Numbered from the stretch's first letter, positions 7,856-18,940 are shown. The stretch: DNA of 64,000 nucleotides from Bacteroidales bacterium (GCA_022009815.1 CP091725.1:868001-932000), one strand, 5' to 3'. Notes: generated by a model not told the origin, from the sequence alone. A program made the numbers and translations.

Positions 7856-9658
7856 TTAGAATTTAGCTCCTACCCCGACGAGGAAATTCACACCCTGGTT
7901 GCGCATGGTGAAGTAGTCCTGCCAACGGCGGTTGAACAGGTTGTTGCCCTGAGCATACACGTGAAGGATGTCGTTGATGCGATAGGTTGCGCCGAGACTG
8001 AAGTCGGACACAACGCCGAGGCTTCTCTGCTCCAAATTGACGAAAGCCGAACCGGCGACCGTGTTGCAGACAACCACATTTCTACCGCTGCGGAACTGGT
8101 ATGCCACATTGATGTCAAGTTTCTTGATCGGGCGCACTGTCAACGCCGCATTGAACTGATGCTCCGCGCGGTCGTCGTTGGCGATGTAGCCGCTCTCCTT
8201 TCCTTGCGGAGTAAACATATAGCCCGCTTTCACCTCAGCCACACTGCGCAGCTTATAGGCAACGTCCAGACCCAACTTCACGCCATTTAGATCGTATTGC
8301 GCATAGCGCACTGTGCCGCGAAGCATGTCGGGCGATGAGAAATTCCAATCGCCGAGCAGCTCCACCGTTCCAATCTCAGGCACATACGCATCTCTGACCA
8401 CAGCGAATCCGACAAACGGCGACAAACTCAATCCCTTGAACAACCCGATGTTCAACCGAGCCTCGGCGTCGACCAGCGTATATGTGTTTCCGATAAGCGC
8501 CATCGACGGATTGACATAGCGGTTGCGCTCTGCAATTACGTGCAGCGGGTTCATCCGGTTGCCGCCGGTTGCCGACACGGCAAGCGACGCCCTGTTGTTG
8601 ATCGTGTAGTCAAACCTCACGTCAGGAGCGATATGAAACACCGTCCCGCTGCTCGCAATGTCGAGCCGCGCACCGATGCGCAGGTTGATGCGGTCGTTGC
8701 TCTTCAGATAATATGGAGTCAGCGTCGTGACGCTCTGGCTGCGGTCGTTGAGCCTTGCTCCGAACGTCATCTCCATCTGGTTGAAACCTCCATATTCAGC
8801 GACTCTGTTTTTGTAGCTCAGACTGTTGAACTCAGCGTTGACACCGATATGCGAATCCTCGTCCCAAACAAACTCCGCACCCGCATTGATGCTGAAATTA
8901 TGCTCCGTCAGAGCCTTCTCGAGCGCAGGCTCCACAGGGTTGGCATATCCGAAATAATTATATCCAATGCCAGCGTGGTATCCAAACGAACGCTCGTCGT
9001 TGGCACGGCTGAGCCATTGCAAGCCCAGTCCCACCTCATTGTTGCCCTGTTTGCGCTCCACGTCATCCTTCGAAGCTGGCAGCATCATTCCGTAGTAGTT
9101 GAACTTGCTCAGATGATACACCAGGGCGGCACTCAGTTCGCCAGCCTTTAACCGGCTTGCGAAATCGACGCCGATACGGTCTTCAACGAAGAATTTCTTC
9201 CGCGCCTCGCCGTTGCCCACCGAGAAATGGTCGAACGTGGCGTAATTGCTTATCGAGCCGTTTGCCGAGTTGTGCTGCAGCCAAATGTTCATCGACATCT
9301 GCTCCTTGTCGACCACGCGGTATCCGAGGCTTCCAACCATGTTCATATAGTTGCCCATGCCAAACTCCGCATATCCACGCTTTGTTGAAAACTCGAAGCC
9401 GTCAGCCTGCCGTTGCGGATTCTGCACCACAAGCCACGGGTTTACCGCAGCCGGCACCGCCCAGTCGCTGAATTTCAGTTTTACGGGAGAGGCTGTCGAC
9501 GGCGCCGCGTCAGGCAGCGCCTCCATCTTCTCAGCCTTATGCTCCACCACTTCGGTCTCCTTTGTCACACTGATGGTTTGGTTCAGCTCGTCGGCGGCAG
9601 CCAAAGGCGTCAAAGCCGCCGAAGTCAGGATTATGCTGTATAATACTTTCGTTTTCAT
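7856..9658 (-). CDS. plugless outer-membrane beta-barrel protein of the TonB-receptor type
   Basis: A 600-residue exported protein starting at ATG 9658. It has a signal peptide (VLYSIILTSAALTPLAAA), a short Glu/Lys-rich linker, and then about 500 residues of alternating strands that resemble the barrel of a TonB-dependent receptor (YNYFGYANPVE, YAQGNNLFNRRWQDYFTMRN near the end, closing in VGVGAKF). No plug domain is present. The start lies three bases past the stop of the TPR gene, so the two form one transcript and probably one envelope complex. Ligand unknown. The frame is intact. Confidence 0.75.
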   Translation of the reverse strand: MKTKVLYSIILTSAALTPLAAADELNQTISVTKETEVVEHKAEKMEALPDAAPSTASPVKLKFSDWAVPAAVNPWLVVQNPQRQADGFEFSTKRGYAEFGMGNYMNMVGSLGYRVVDKEQMSMNIWLQHNSANGSISNYATFDHFSVGNGEARKKFFVEDRIGVDFASRLKAGELSAALVYHLSKFNYYGMMLPASKDDVERKQGNNEVGLGLQWLSRANDERSFGYHAGIGYNYFGYANPVEPALEKALTEHNFSINAGAEFVWDEDSHIGVNAEFNSLSYKNRVAEYGGFNQMEMTFGARLNDRSQSVTTLTPYYLKSNDRINLRIGARLDIASSGTVFHIAPDVRFDYTINNRASLAVSATGGNRMNPLHVIAERNRYVNPSMALIGNTYTLVDAEARLNIGLFKGLSLSPFVGFAVVRDAYVPEIGTVELLGDWNFSSPDMLRGTVRYAQYDLNGVKLGLDVAYKLRSVAEVKAGYMFTPQGKESGYIANDDRAEHQFNAALTVRPIKKLDINVAYQFRSGRNVVVCNTVAGSAFVNLEQRSLGVVSDFSLGATYRINDILHVYAQGNNLFNRRWQDYFTMRNQGVNFLVGVGAKF

Positions 9659-9660
9659 CA

Positions 9661-12647
9661 CTATTTCAGTGTTTTAAGTCGTTTTTCAATCATTTCCTTT
9701 ATGTCAGTCTCCTTGCCCGGATAGTTGGCCTTCAGACTCTCAAGATATTCACGCGCCTGGAATTTGTCGCCCTGCTTGTTGTAAATGTCAGACAACAGGA
9801 TGAATCCTCTCGCCATCCAATATTGATGCGTCGTTTCGGAGTCGAGCAATTTGTTGACCACCTTCTCCGCCTTCTTGTAGTTTCCGGCGTTGTAATAGTA
9901 TGTACCGAGGTCGACAGCCGCCTTCGAGCCATATACGCTCGTGATGTCGTTGTCAACAAGATTGTTGAGATCGGCAACCGCAGCCTCATGCTTGCCCTGC
10001 TTCATCTCAGCCGTAGCGCGGGCATATCTTGCCTCGGCACGAGCCTCGGCACCGACATTCTCGTCGTCGATCAGACGGCCGGCATAGAGAAGCATCTTCT
10101 CATAGTCGGCGTTGCCCTCAGCCACGCGCAGCAATCCGAGCGCCGCACGGTTCTTGTTGTAGGTCGATGTGGCCTTCTTCTCCAATTTCTCGAAACTCTC
10201 GCGCGCCTTTGCATACTGCTTCTTTGCAATCAGCAAATCGCCCTGCATACCCAGCGCCGACTCGGCGAACGCCGCGTCGGGAGCCTTCTCCAACGCCTTG
10301 TTTACGTAGTCCAGCGCCTCCGTCGTGTCGCCGTTCTGACTGGCAGCCTCGGCGATATAGAACGAAGCCTGAGCCACACCGTTTCCGTTAGGATATTGCT
10401 TCAGATATTTCTTGAGGCCATCGGTCTTTCCCTTGTCGAGATATTCGTTTTCGGCAGCCTCAAAAGTGAGTTGAGCCATCTCGCTCTCATTGATTTCATA
10501 GCTCGACCCCGCACTCTTCAGCAGCGCCGAGAGTTCGCCAAGACGTCCCTCCGAGGCATAAATGCGCTTCAGGTCGTCGACAGCCACCTTCGCCTCCTCG
10601 CTTGAAGGGAATTTGCGAATCAGCGCCTCGTATTGCTGTCTCGACTCCGCAGTCTTTCCCATAGAGTTCAGCAGCAACGCCAGCTGCAGCTGTCCCTTGC
10701 GCGCCTCCTCGCTCTGCGGATAGGCGTCCATCAGCTTCTCAAAAGTGTGCTGCGTCTGCGCGTGCTTGCCCTGCGCCTCATAGGCCTGCGCCTTTTCGTA
10801 GAGCGCCTTTGGCGCATAAGCCGACTGCGGGTATTTTGCGACGAGCTCATCCATCAGCGCAATCTTGTCGGACTGGCTGCCCTGGAGTCCCCTCATCATA
10901 GCCTGCTGATAAACGGCGTAGTCACCGTTGGCCGTGCCGAGCGCCAAAGCCTTCGAATAGAACGTTTCCGCCTTTGCGAAGTCGCGGTTGTAATAGTGAC
11001 AGTCGGCGATACGGTTGTATGTGTCGGCGCGCAACGTGCCTGTTATGTCGGCAGCGTTGGCAGCCTTGTTGAACGCCGCCAGCGCCGTGAAATATTCACG
11101 CAGTTGATAGCTTGCATATCCCAATCCGTAGTTTCCGCGGCCATAGTTGGCATCGGTGGCGGCGGCATTGATGACGTATTGATTGTAGAGCGTCTGCGCC
11201 TGTTTGTATTTTTTCTGGCGGTAGCGAGTTTCCGCAAGCCACAGCTTCACCTCCTGCGCCACCTTGGAATCATATTGAGCAAGCTCGTCGGCACGCGTCA
11301 GGAAGTCGGCGGCAGAAGTGGTTTTTCCCGCCTGCAGCTCGCGCATACCCAGACGGTAGAGCACGTTCTGCTTCGCCTTCATCATCTTTGCAGACGGACT
11401 CTTCAACGCCTCGATGCACGACAGCGCGTTGTCGTAGTCCTTGCTTGTCATATATGAGTTTATTATATAATCCTCCACATTCGACGCATAGCGCGAGTTA
11501 GGAAACTTGTTCAAGAAATCCTGAAACAGCTTCACGCTGCTCGAGAACGGCGTGCGTCCGCCACGGCTCTGCGCCAACGCATAGTTATAGAACGCCGTCT
11601 CGCGCGTCGACTCGTCGTAAGGCATCTTGTAAGCCTTCTCAAACGCCAGTGCCGCGGCATTCAGATTGTCGTCCTTTAGATACATCTGCCCCATAAACAG
11701 ATATGCGCTCTGCGCCATCACATCGTCGGCATCGGTCACCGCGCCCACATGCGTTTTGGCATTCTCATAGTCGCCCTTGCGGAACTCGCACACGCCCAAG
11801 GCGAAAAGCGCCGACCGTTCAGGCACATCGACAGCGTTCACGTATTCCGTCAGATAGCCAATCGCCTCTACGCTGTTTCCAAGATGATACTGGCTTTCGC
11901 CCAGCATACGGTTCAGTTCCGTGGTCATCTCGACAGGCAGTTTTTGTCGAGAAGGTCCTTGCCAGCGCTCACCACATCTGAATATTTCTCCTTTTTGAAA
12001 TCAATCTGACACAGATAGAACTGCGCCTCGCCCCAGAAACGGCTGTTCTTGCGGATAGCAGAAAACGCCTGTTCCGCACTGTCGTAGTCGCCGCGCGCAT
12101 AGTCGACATAAGCCAGATAATATGCCGAATGCTCCGAGTATCGGCTGTCGGCGCGCAGCTGTCGCAACTCGGCGGCAGCACCGTCATAGTCCTTAGTGTT
12201 CAACCGGCAGAACGCCCTGCGGAAAAGCAAGTCGCCGCGCTTGTCGGCGTCGAACGCCGAAGCCGGTATACCCTCATATCCGCGCAGAGCCGCAGCAAAG
12301 TCATTATTGTAGAAGTAATGGTCGCCGAGCGCCATTCTTGCCTCCAGCCTATGGATAGACGCCGGATAAGCCTCGACAAACCGCTCCAGCGCGTCGACAC
12401 AGTCGGCATCGTTGCGCTGCATCTTAGCCATAGCGATATAGAAATCAGCATCCTCATAGACAGAAGCCGGCGCCTCCAGACGCTTCAGCTCCGACAGTTG
12501 GTCGATGCATCCCGTAAAATTTTTGTTGTCATACATACGGATGCCCCGCGACAGATATCCGTCGGCACCCGCCGTCGTTGTCGCATTCTGTGCCGACAGC
12601 ATCGAAGCCGACGCCAGGCACAACATAGCCAATTTATGTCCTCTCAT
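9661..12647 (-). CDS. exported tetratricopeptide-repeat protein, frameshifted
   Basis: Start ATG 12647 gives a signal peptide (LAMLCLASASMLSA). After it the protein is almost wholly TPR-like, with many helical pairs such as SAYYLAYVDYARGDYDSAEQ and YNRIADCHYYNRDFAKAETF. The frame breaks at a run of five T at 11941-11945 (A on the coding strand). One added base joins LLDK to KLPVEMTTELNRMLGE, for 995 residues. Both parts are clearly one protein, since TPR units continue without a gap. It precedes the plugless barrel gene in the same operon. TPR proteins of this size in Bacteroidetes act as periplasmic scaffolds; the partner and purpose here are not known. Confidence 0.8.
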
Positions 12648-12668
12648 AATCGTTTTCTTACTATTACA

Positions 12669-12712
12669 CAAAGATAGCGCAAATCGAGCGCAGAGCATTC
12701 AAGCTTGCTTGA
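12669..12712 (-). promoter_or_regulatory. promoter of the TPR/barrel operon with an upstream palindromic element
   Basis: The -7 box TATCTTTG (12669-12676) lies about 20 bases before the TPR start codon. Upstream, at 12699-12712, is the 14-mer TCAAGCAAGCTTGA read on the minus strand. The same 14-mer stands 24 bases before the -7 box of the HAD/ribF operon at 61275, so it may be a shared operator or an enhanced -33 region. The rest of the 12713-12954 gap holds no gene; TACCTTTG at 12863-12870 could be the -7 box for the plus-strand gene at 12955. Confidence 0.5.
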
Positions 12713-12954
12713 GCATGCTATGCCGAGATGCAGCCTATTTTATACAAAGGTACAACAAAGAAATGGAAGAAAATGCAAAATGAATAAAGAATGTTGTCAG
12801 TCAGCGCAGTCAGGTAAAATTTGACTTTATTATCCTTAAAATATGAAAATTTATTTTTTATTTACCTTTGCGATAGCTTGTTTGCCTATATCCGCGGATA
12901 TGCTACAGGTTGTTGCCGACATTACACCGAAACCAACATTTAACTTTAAATTAT

Positions 12955-15231
12955 ATGAAACAGCTGTTACTATGCTTCATTGCCGCATTGCTGCTCATGC
13001 CGTCACCACTGATGGCCGACAATGCCAAGAAAAAAATCAAGACATTGGACATAACCATGGATATGCCCACCGCCGACATGGACCTCGACGCCGGAGAGGA
13101 GCTCGCCCTGAAGTCGGTGCAGACAGCCTACGGCGACCTTTTCAAGAGCGGCGTCATTTCGCTCATGTCAATCTCTTGGGACGGAGAGTTTGGAGAGAAC
13201 AGCGATGAGATTCCCACATTCAAAGCCGGGTTTCCATACATCGCCACCATCCAGCTGTCGATAGATCCCAGCAGCAACTATCAGACCGACTACAAGACGA
13301 TAAACGGCGACTTCGTGCTCTCACCTGACAATTTCAAGGTCACAATCAACGGCAAGGCCACACGCCTCCTTAAAGATTGTGCCCCCTACTTTCCAATCGT
13401 ACAGCTGTCGATCACCGTGCCAGGCGGCAAGCCCGGACCACAGAATAAAGAGATTCCATTCCTTGAATACAACGAATATAAGAGCGAATTTCGCTCCACA
13501 CTGCCTTATGTGTCGCGCAAAGAGGCCGACGAACTGAATCCCGCGCTCCATTCGTTTGACGTGTTGGTTATGGACAGACCCTACAAATTCAAAGAGCTTA
13601 TGTATGATAAATCATTCACGACATCAAGCGGCCATAGCTACAAAAAAACACAACATGCTGTTTATAAGCAAGATAATCATCGACGTAAGCAACAGGGCTG
13701 ACAATAACAACGTATCTGAATTCACAGATTTGCTTGGCTCCATGTTTTCCGATATAGTAAACCTCAAAGAAGTGTGGCTCAGTTCGAAGGTCGACATTCT
13801 TAAATACATCCGCGATCTCCACAAAGCCACTGTAAACCCAGTGTTTCCCCAGTACCGCCAGTATGAAGAACAAAGCTCAAAGCTTTACACCGCCAAGGGC
13901 ACACTCTTCATCCCCGAGCAAGCAGCCAATGCCGTGCTCAGCATGCTTGCCACCGACCCAACCGAGCCATCATACACCATCCGCACCTACAGCGGCGACG
14001 TGTATGCCGCGCAGAAAGCCGGAGTTTCAGCAACAAAGGTGCTCACTTGCACCAAGCACACCTTCACCGCCAAAATCAAGACAGCCGACCGCGTGTGCCA
14101 GTACCAGACATGCAAGCGTCCGTTCAAGTGGTATTATTCATGCAGCGTATGCGGCAAATGCGAATACAACAAAGCGCACACCTTCGGTGGAGGCACCGGC
14201 GGAGAATATATCTCCGTGCATGACATGTATGAGGACATAGCCAGCGACCAAGCCTACATCGGAGTCAACGCCGCCGGCGGACACGTGTATTGGAAGAGCT
14301 GCATCTTCTGCGGCATACCCCACAACTACCATATGCATCATCTCACTCCTGCCGACCAGAAGATGATGGGCTTTGACGGATCGTTTGCTGAATACAAACA
14401 AGGCATGCTGGAAACGCTGAGGACGATTGAAGAACAAAGCCTGCTGCAAACCTCGCTGATGAGCGACGAGATGTTTATCCTCCCCCTCAAGTCGGAGGCG
14501 AATATGAGCGTATGGGCACAGGACGGTGTCAACCGCGCACTTTGCGACAACCTCATTGACGACAACGTGCTCGGCACCGACTACACCAAACCGGTGACCC
14601 GCGACCAGCTGCGCTCCATCATGACACGTCTGGTGAAAGAGATGACCGGCAAAGACGCCACAGCCGCCGCCATAGGACTCACTGACGCCACCCTGCCACA
14701 AAGCGGCATCGTCACGCGTCAGGAGCTTGCAGCCTACGTGCACCGCACGCTGATGTATATAGAGCGGAATTCCGACCTTGCCTATTCAGAATATGAACCA
14801 AAACTCTCAAAATATGCCGACAACGCACAGGTCAAGGAATGGGCAAAGAGCCTATGGGATTTTGCGACGTCTTTGAACTGATTGACCCCAAAAACGCCAC
14901 TACGCTTGCCCCCAACGAGACATGCTCCATCGAGCAAGCCCTCGTCACAGCCGAACGAGCCACCATGGCACACCGCACGGGCTGGTATATGGCAGCATAT
15001 ATCGATGAATTCGGCAACTTCTTGTCGTCTTGGGGCTTGCGCAACCTGTACACGATACATTCCTCGTTCGGCAGCTGTGACCAGATTTGGACAGACCGCA
15101 TAAGAAACGGCATGTATGACAAGCTGCCGGCTACGGAACCGTTCACCGGTTCGCGCTGTTATATCGACGCAGGGGTGATGCACCCGATACGCGCCAAGAT
15201 GGGCAGGGACTATCACAAGAAAGACAAGTAA
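12955..15231 (+). CDS. exported protein with zinc-ribbon-like cysteines and SLH-like repeats, frameshifted twice
   Basis: Start ATG 12955 gives a clear signal peptide (QLLLCFIAALLLMPSPLMA). Two breaks, one extra A in a run of seven at 13642-13648 and one missing base near 14878, join three frames into 758 residues. The middle holds Cys-rich segments (CQYQTCKRPFKWYYSCSVCG, later CIFCG) that look like a small zinc-ribbon or treble-clef module. The C-terminal part resembles S-layer homology repeats: VWAQDGVNRALCDNLI with VTRDQLRSIMTRLV, IVTRQELAAYVHRTL, and KYADNAQVKEWAKSLW with SLNLIDPKNATTLAPNE. SLH repeats bind cell-wall polymers in Gram-positives, so their presence in a Gram-negative is unexpected. 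Function unknown; a surface or envelope location is likely. Confidence 0.6.
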
Positions 15232-15252
15232 TAAACACCCCTCGAATTTTTG

Positions 15253-15297
15253 CACAGATGATGCGTAAGTGTGCGGCACACTTACGCATCATCTGTG
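15253..15297 (+). terminator. long hairpin, probable terminator
   Basis: A perfect 21-bp stem (15253-15273 with 15277-15297) with a 3-base loop, 22 bases after the SLH-type gene. No T tract follows on the plus strand, so termination is probable but not certain. Confidence 0.6.
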
Positions 15298-15357
15298 TAA
15301 TTATCAGGTTTAAGTATAAAAATTGCTAAAGCGGCAACACCCTGCGCAATTAATCTC

Positions 15358-15365
15358 TATATTTG
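15358..15365 (+). promoter_or_regulatory. -7 promoter box of the XRE-cupin gene
   Basis: TATATTTG fits TAnnTTTG and lies 29 bases before the start codon. No convincing -33 TTTG is seen at the usual distance. Confidence 0.45.
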
Positions 15366-15393
15366 CCCGAAGATTTTAAAACTGAAAAAGATT

Positions 15394-15942
15394 ATGGGAC
15401 ATATTGAAGAAGTCGCCACCCGTCTGAAAGGACTGCGCGATGCCCTCGGGCTGAGTGTTGCCGACGTGTGCGCCGTATGCGGCATCGAAGAAGAAAAATA
15501 CACCGCCTACGAGCAGGGCACCACAGGCATTCCCGTAAGCACGGCAAAACGTATAGCCGAAGCCTACGGTGTTGAAATCATGGCACTGCTCTTCGGCGAG
15601 GAGCCGAAGATGAACAGCTACTACATCACGCGCAAAGGCAGCGGAGAGACAGTGGAACGCCGCGACTGGTACAAATACCAATCGCTTGCCGCCGGATTTT
15701 CCAACCGCAAGATGGAGCCGTTTCTGGTCACCGTGCAGCCCAACCCCACCGCAGAGGTGCATCTGAGCAGCCACGACGGACAAGAATTCAACTACGTCGA
15801 GCAAGGCGTTATGGAGCTGCACATCGACGGCAAAATAATGACACTCAACGCCGGCGACACCATCATGTTTGACGCCCGCCGCCCGCACGGCATGCGCTCC
15901 GTCGGCGACAAGGAATTGAAATTTGTCGCAGTGATCATCTGA
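15394..15942 (+). CDS. XRE-family regulator with C-terminal cupin domain
   Basis: A 182-residue protein. An N-terminal helix-turn-helix (residues about 5-65: LGLSVADVCAVCGIEEEKYT, then VSTAKRIAEAYGVEI) is joined to a cupin_2 domain (about 105-182: HDGQEFNYVEQGVMELHIDG, LNAGDTIMFDARRPHGMRS). XRE-cupin proteins sense small molecules with the cupin and usually control the neighbouring gene. The acyl-CoA ligase gene follows 41 bases later on the same strand. This pairing suggests the ligand is a carboxylic acid or its CoA ester, which is inference. Confidence 0.9.
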   Translation: MGHIEEVATRLKGLRDALGLSVADVCAVCGIEEEKYTAYEQGTTGIPVSTAKRIAEAYGVEIMALLFGEEPKMNSYYITRKGSGETVERRDWYKYQSLAAGFSNRKMEPFLVTVQPNPTAEVHLSSHDGQEFNYVEQGVMELHIDGKIMTLNAGDTIMFDARRPHGMRSVGDKELKFVAVII

Positions 15943-15983
15943 TTCTACAATTCATTTTTTCGAAGAAACTGGTAAAAAACAAT

Positions 15984-17639
15984 ATGTTAGAGAAATTTCT
16001 TAGCAAAACGAAGTTCGACTCCTACGAGGATTTCATGCAGAACTTCAAGGTCAACGTGCCAGAGAATTTCAACTTCGGCTACGATGTGGTCGACGAATGG
16101 GCACGCACCAATCCCGACAAGCCCGCCCTGCTCTGGACCAACGAACAAGGCGAGAAGATACAGTTCACGTTTGCCGACATCAAGCGCGAGAGCGACAAGG
16201 CGGCATCGTTTTTCACATCGCTCGGCATTGGCCGCGGCGACATGGTGATGCTCATACTGAAGCGCCGCTACCAATTCTGGTTCTCCATCATCGCGCTCCA
16301 CAAAATCGGCGCCACCACCATTCCCGCCACCCACCTGCTGACGGCAAAAGACATCGTTTACCGCTGCCAGTCGGCCGACATCAAAGCCATCGTTGCCGTA
16401 GGCGACGACATCGTGCTTAAACATATCGACGACGCCCTTCCGAAATGCCCATCGCTGAAGTATCGCATCTCCACCGGTCCGCACATCCCCGAAGGCTGGC
16501 TCGACTTCAACAAAGGCTGTGCCGAGGCAGCTCCGTTCGTGCGTCCGGCAAAAGCCAACAGCAACGACGACATCTCGCTGATGTACTTTACCTCAGGCAC
16601 CACCGGCGAGCCCAAGATGGTTGCCCACAGCTTCACCTACCCACTCGGGCACATCATCACCGGCTCCTATTGGCACAACCTTCATGAAGACAGCCTCCAC
16701 CTGACGCTCGCCGACACCGGCTGGGGCAAGGCCGTATGGGGCAAACTCTACGGGCAGTGGATTGCCGGCGCAAACGTGTTTGTCTACGACTTTGAGAAAT
16801 TCAAGCCCGTCGACGTGCTCCAAATGATCCACGACCACCACATCACATCGTTTTGCGCGCCCCCGACAGTGTTCCGCTTCCTTATCCGCGAGGACTTGTC
16901 GAAATTCGACATCTCCTCGCTGAAATACTGCACCATCGCCGGCGAGGCACTCAACCCGAGCGTCTACAACGAATGGCTGCGTCTGACAGGCATCAAACTG
17001 ATGGAAGGCTTCGGCCAGACCGAAACAACACTCACCATAGCCACCTACCCGTGGCTTGAGCCGAAACCCGGCTCCATGGGCAAGAAAGGGCCAGTCTACG
17101 ACATAGACCTGCTCACATCCGACGGCCGCTGGGCAGAAGACGGCGAACAGGGGGAAATCGTGGTGCGCACCGGCGACAGCCGCCCGCTCGGACTGTTCAA
17201 GGAGTACTACCGCGACCCCGAACTGACACGCGAGGCATGGCACGACGGCATCTACCACACCGGCGACGTGGCATGGCGCGACGAGGACGGCTATTTCTGG
17301 TTTATCGGCCGCAAGGACGACGTCATCAAGTCGTCGGGCTACCGCATCGGCCCGTTTGAGGTGGAGAGCGCACTGATGACCCATCCCGCCGTGGTTGAAT
17401 GCGCCATCACCGGTGTTCCCGACGAAATCCGCGGACAGGTTGTCAAAGCCACCATCGTGCTGTCGAAAGACTACAAAGACCGCGCCGACGAGGCTCTGGT
17501 AAAAGACATCCAGGACCACGTGAAGCGCACCACCGCCCCCTACAAGTATCCGCGCGTGGTGGAATTTGTCGACGAACTGCCGAAAACCATCAGCGGCAAG
17601 ATCCGCCGCGTTGAAATCCGCGACAAGTCGAAAAAATAA
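15984..17639 (+). CDS. AMP-forming acyl-CoA synthetase
   Basis: A 551-residue member of the ANL adenylate-forming family, most like the acetyl- and medium-chain acyl-CoA synthetases. Visible core motifs are the phosphate loop YFTSGTTGEPKMVAHS (about 209-224), the A5 motif MEGFGQTETT (about 339), YHTGDVAWRDEDGYFWFIGR (A7/A8) and the catalytic lysine in TISGKIRR near the end. It activates a carboxylate with ATP and transfers it to CoA in the cytoplasm. The upstream XRE-cupin regulator gene probably controls it. The chain length accepted cannot be judged from sequence. Confidence 0.9.
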   Translation: MLEKFLSKTKFDSYEDFMQNFKVNVPENFNFGYDVVDEWARTNPDKPALLWTNEQGEKIQFTFADIKRESDKAASFFTSLGIGRGDMVMLILKRRYQFWFSIIALHKIGATTIPATHLLTAKDIVYRCQSADIKAIVAVGDDIVLKHIDDALPKCPSLKYRISTGPHIPEGWLDFNKGCAEAAPFVRPAKANSNDDISLMYFTSGTTGEPKMVAHSFTYPLGHIITGSYWHNLHEDSLHLTLADTGWGKAVWGKLYGQWIAGANVFVYDFEKFKPVDVLQMIHDHHITSFCAPPTVFRFLIREDLSKFDISSLKYCTIAGEALNPSVYNEWLRLTGIKLMEGFGQTETTLTIATYPWLEPKPGSMGKKGPVYDIDLLTSDGRWAEDGEQGEIVVRTGDSRPLGLFKEYYRDPELTREAWHDGIYHTGDVAWRDEDGYFWFIGRKDDVIKSSGYRIGPFEVESALMTHPAVVECAITGVPDEIRGQVVKATIVLSKDYKDRADEALVKDIQDHVKRTTAPYKYPRVVEFVDELPKTISGKIRRVEIRDKSKK

Positions 17640-17658
17640 CCGATATTGTAAAAAAGCC

Positions 17659-17706
17659 ACATAGCCGCCGCTTTGCCACCGACAAAACGACGGCTATGTC
17701 TTGTTT
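17659..17706 (+). terminator. terminator after the acyl-CoA synthetase
   Basis: A 9-bp stem ACATAGCCG/CGGCTATGT (17659-17667 with 17691-17699), followed by CTTGTTTT, 19 bases after the stop. Confidence 0.6.
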
Positions 17707-17781
17707 TATGAAAATAATTTCGTTTGTCGCAAATTAATTCTTACCTTAGCGCAAGAAAACAATAAATAACGCATCGATACA

Positions 17782-18864
17782 ATGATGGAAAACAGATATT
17801 GTGTGATTATGTGCGGCGGAGTCGGAAGCCGGTTCTGGCCGTTCAGCAAATCTTCTGCACCCAAGCAGTTTATAGACTTTCGGCACAGGCCGATCGTTGT
17901 TGCAAATGAGTTTTGACCGTGTGGCTGAAATTGTGCCGGTCAGAAACATCCTCGCCATCACCAACGAACGCTACGCCCCGCTGGTGAAACAGCAGCTCCC
18001 CGACCTTGCCGACGACCAGATACTTCTTGAGCCCGACCGCCGCAACACGGCACCATGTATCGCCTGGGCAGCCTACCACATCCGCGCCATCAATCCCAAC
18101 GCGATGATGCTCGTCACCCCATCCGACCACCTGATACTCAAAGAAGACGCATTCCGCGACTGCGTGGTCAAGGGTTTCGACTTCCTGTCGCGCCAACGCC
18201 GCGGACTGCTGACCCTCGGCATCAAGCCCAACCGTCCGGAAACGGGCTACGGCTACATCCAAATCAGCAAGGACGAGGTTGAAGACGGCATCACGAAAGT
18301 CAAGACATTCACCGAAAGCCCAACGAAGAGTTGGCAAAGGTGTTTGTGCAGAGCGGCGAGTTTTTCTGGAACTCCGGCATCTTCCTGTGGTCGGCCGACG
18401 CCATCATCGACGCCTTCCACGACCACTGCCCCGACATCGCCATGCGTTTTGACAACGGTCTTGGCAAATTCGGCACAGCGAAAGAGGCGGAGTTTATCGG
18501 CTCCGAGTTTCCAGCCTGCCCCAACATCTCCATCGACTATGCTGTGATGGAGAAGAGCAACGACGTTTATGTGGAATGTGTGGACATCGGCTGGAGCGAC
18601 CTCGGCTCGTGGGGCGCATACTACGAGAAGTCGCCAAAAGCGGAGCACCGCAACGTGATCCACAACTGCCGCACCGTGCTCAACAACTGCGAGAACAACA
18701 TCTTCGCCGCGAAAAACGAGAAACTCATCGTGGCGTCGGGTCTCGACGGATATGTTGTGGCCGACAACGACGACATCCTGCTGATTTGTCCCCTGTCGGA
18801 AGAACAGAAAATCAAGCAATACGTCAACGAAGTAAAGACCAATTTCGGCGACAAATACCTATAG
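17782..18864 (+). CDS. manC: mannose-1-phosphate guanylyltransferase, frameshifted twice
   Basis: Start ATG 17782 gives YCVIMCGGVGSRFWPFSKSS, the nucleotide-binding motif of GDP-mannose pyrophosphorylases. Two T are missing at 17878-17880 (restoring FGTGRSLLQMSFDR) and one A at 18315-18317 (restoring KPNEELAKVFVQSGEFFWNS). The restored length is 361 residues, normal for the Bacteroidetes single-domain form. Other family motifs are MLVTPSDHLI, ETGYGYIQI, FFWNSGIFLW and SIDYAVMEKS with GWSDLGSWG. The enzyme makes GDP-mannose from GTP and mannose 1-phosphate, a precursor for surface glycans and GDP-fucose. It stands alone, closed by a hairpin at 18887. Confidence 0.88.
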
Positions 18865-18886
18865 CCGGCATCTGTCGGCATGACAG

Positions 18887-18916
18887 GGCGGACAAACCGC
18901 AAGTTTGTCCGCCTTT
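18887..18916 (+). terminator. terminator after manC
   Basis: A 10-bp stem GGCGGACAAA/TTTGTCCGCC with a 7-base loop, then TTT, 22 bases after the manC stop. Confidence 0.75.
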
Positions 18917-18940
18917 ACGTGCGTTTAACCGATTTATGAC

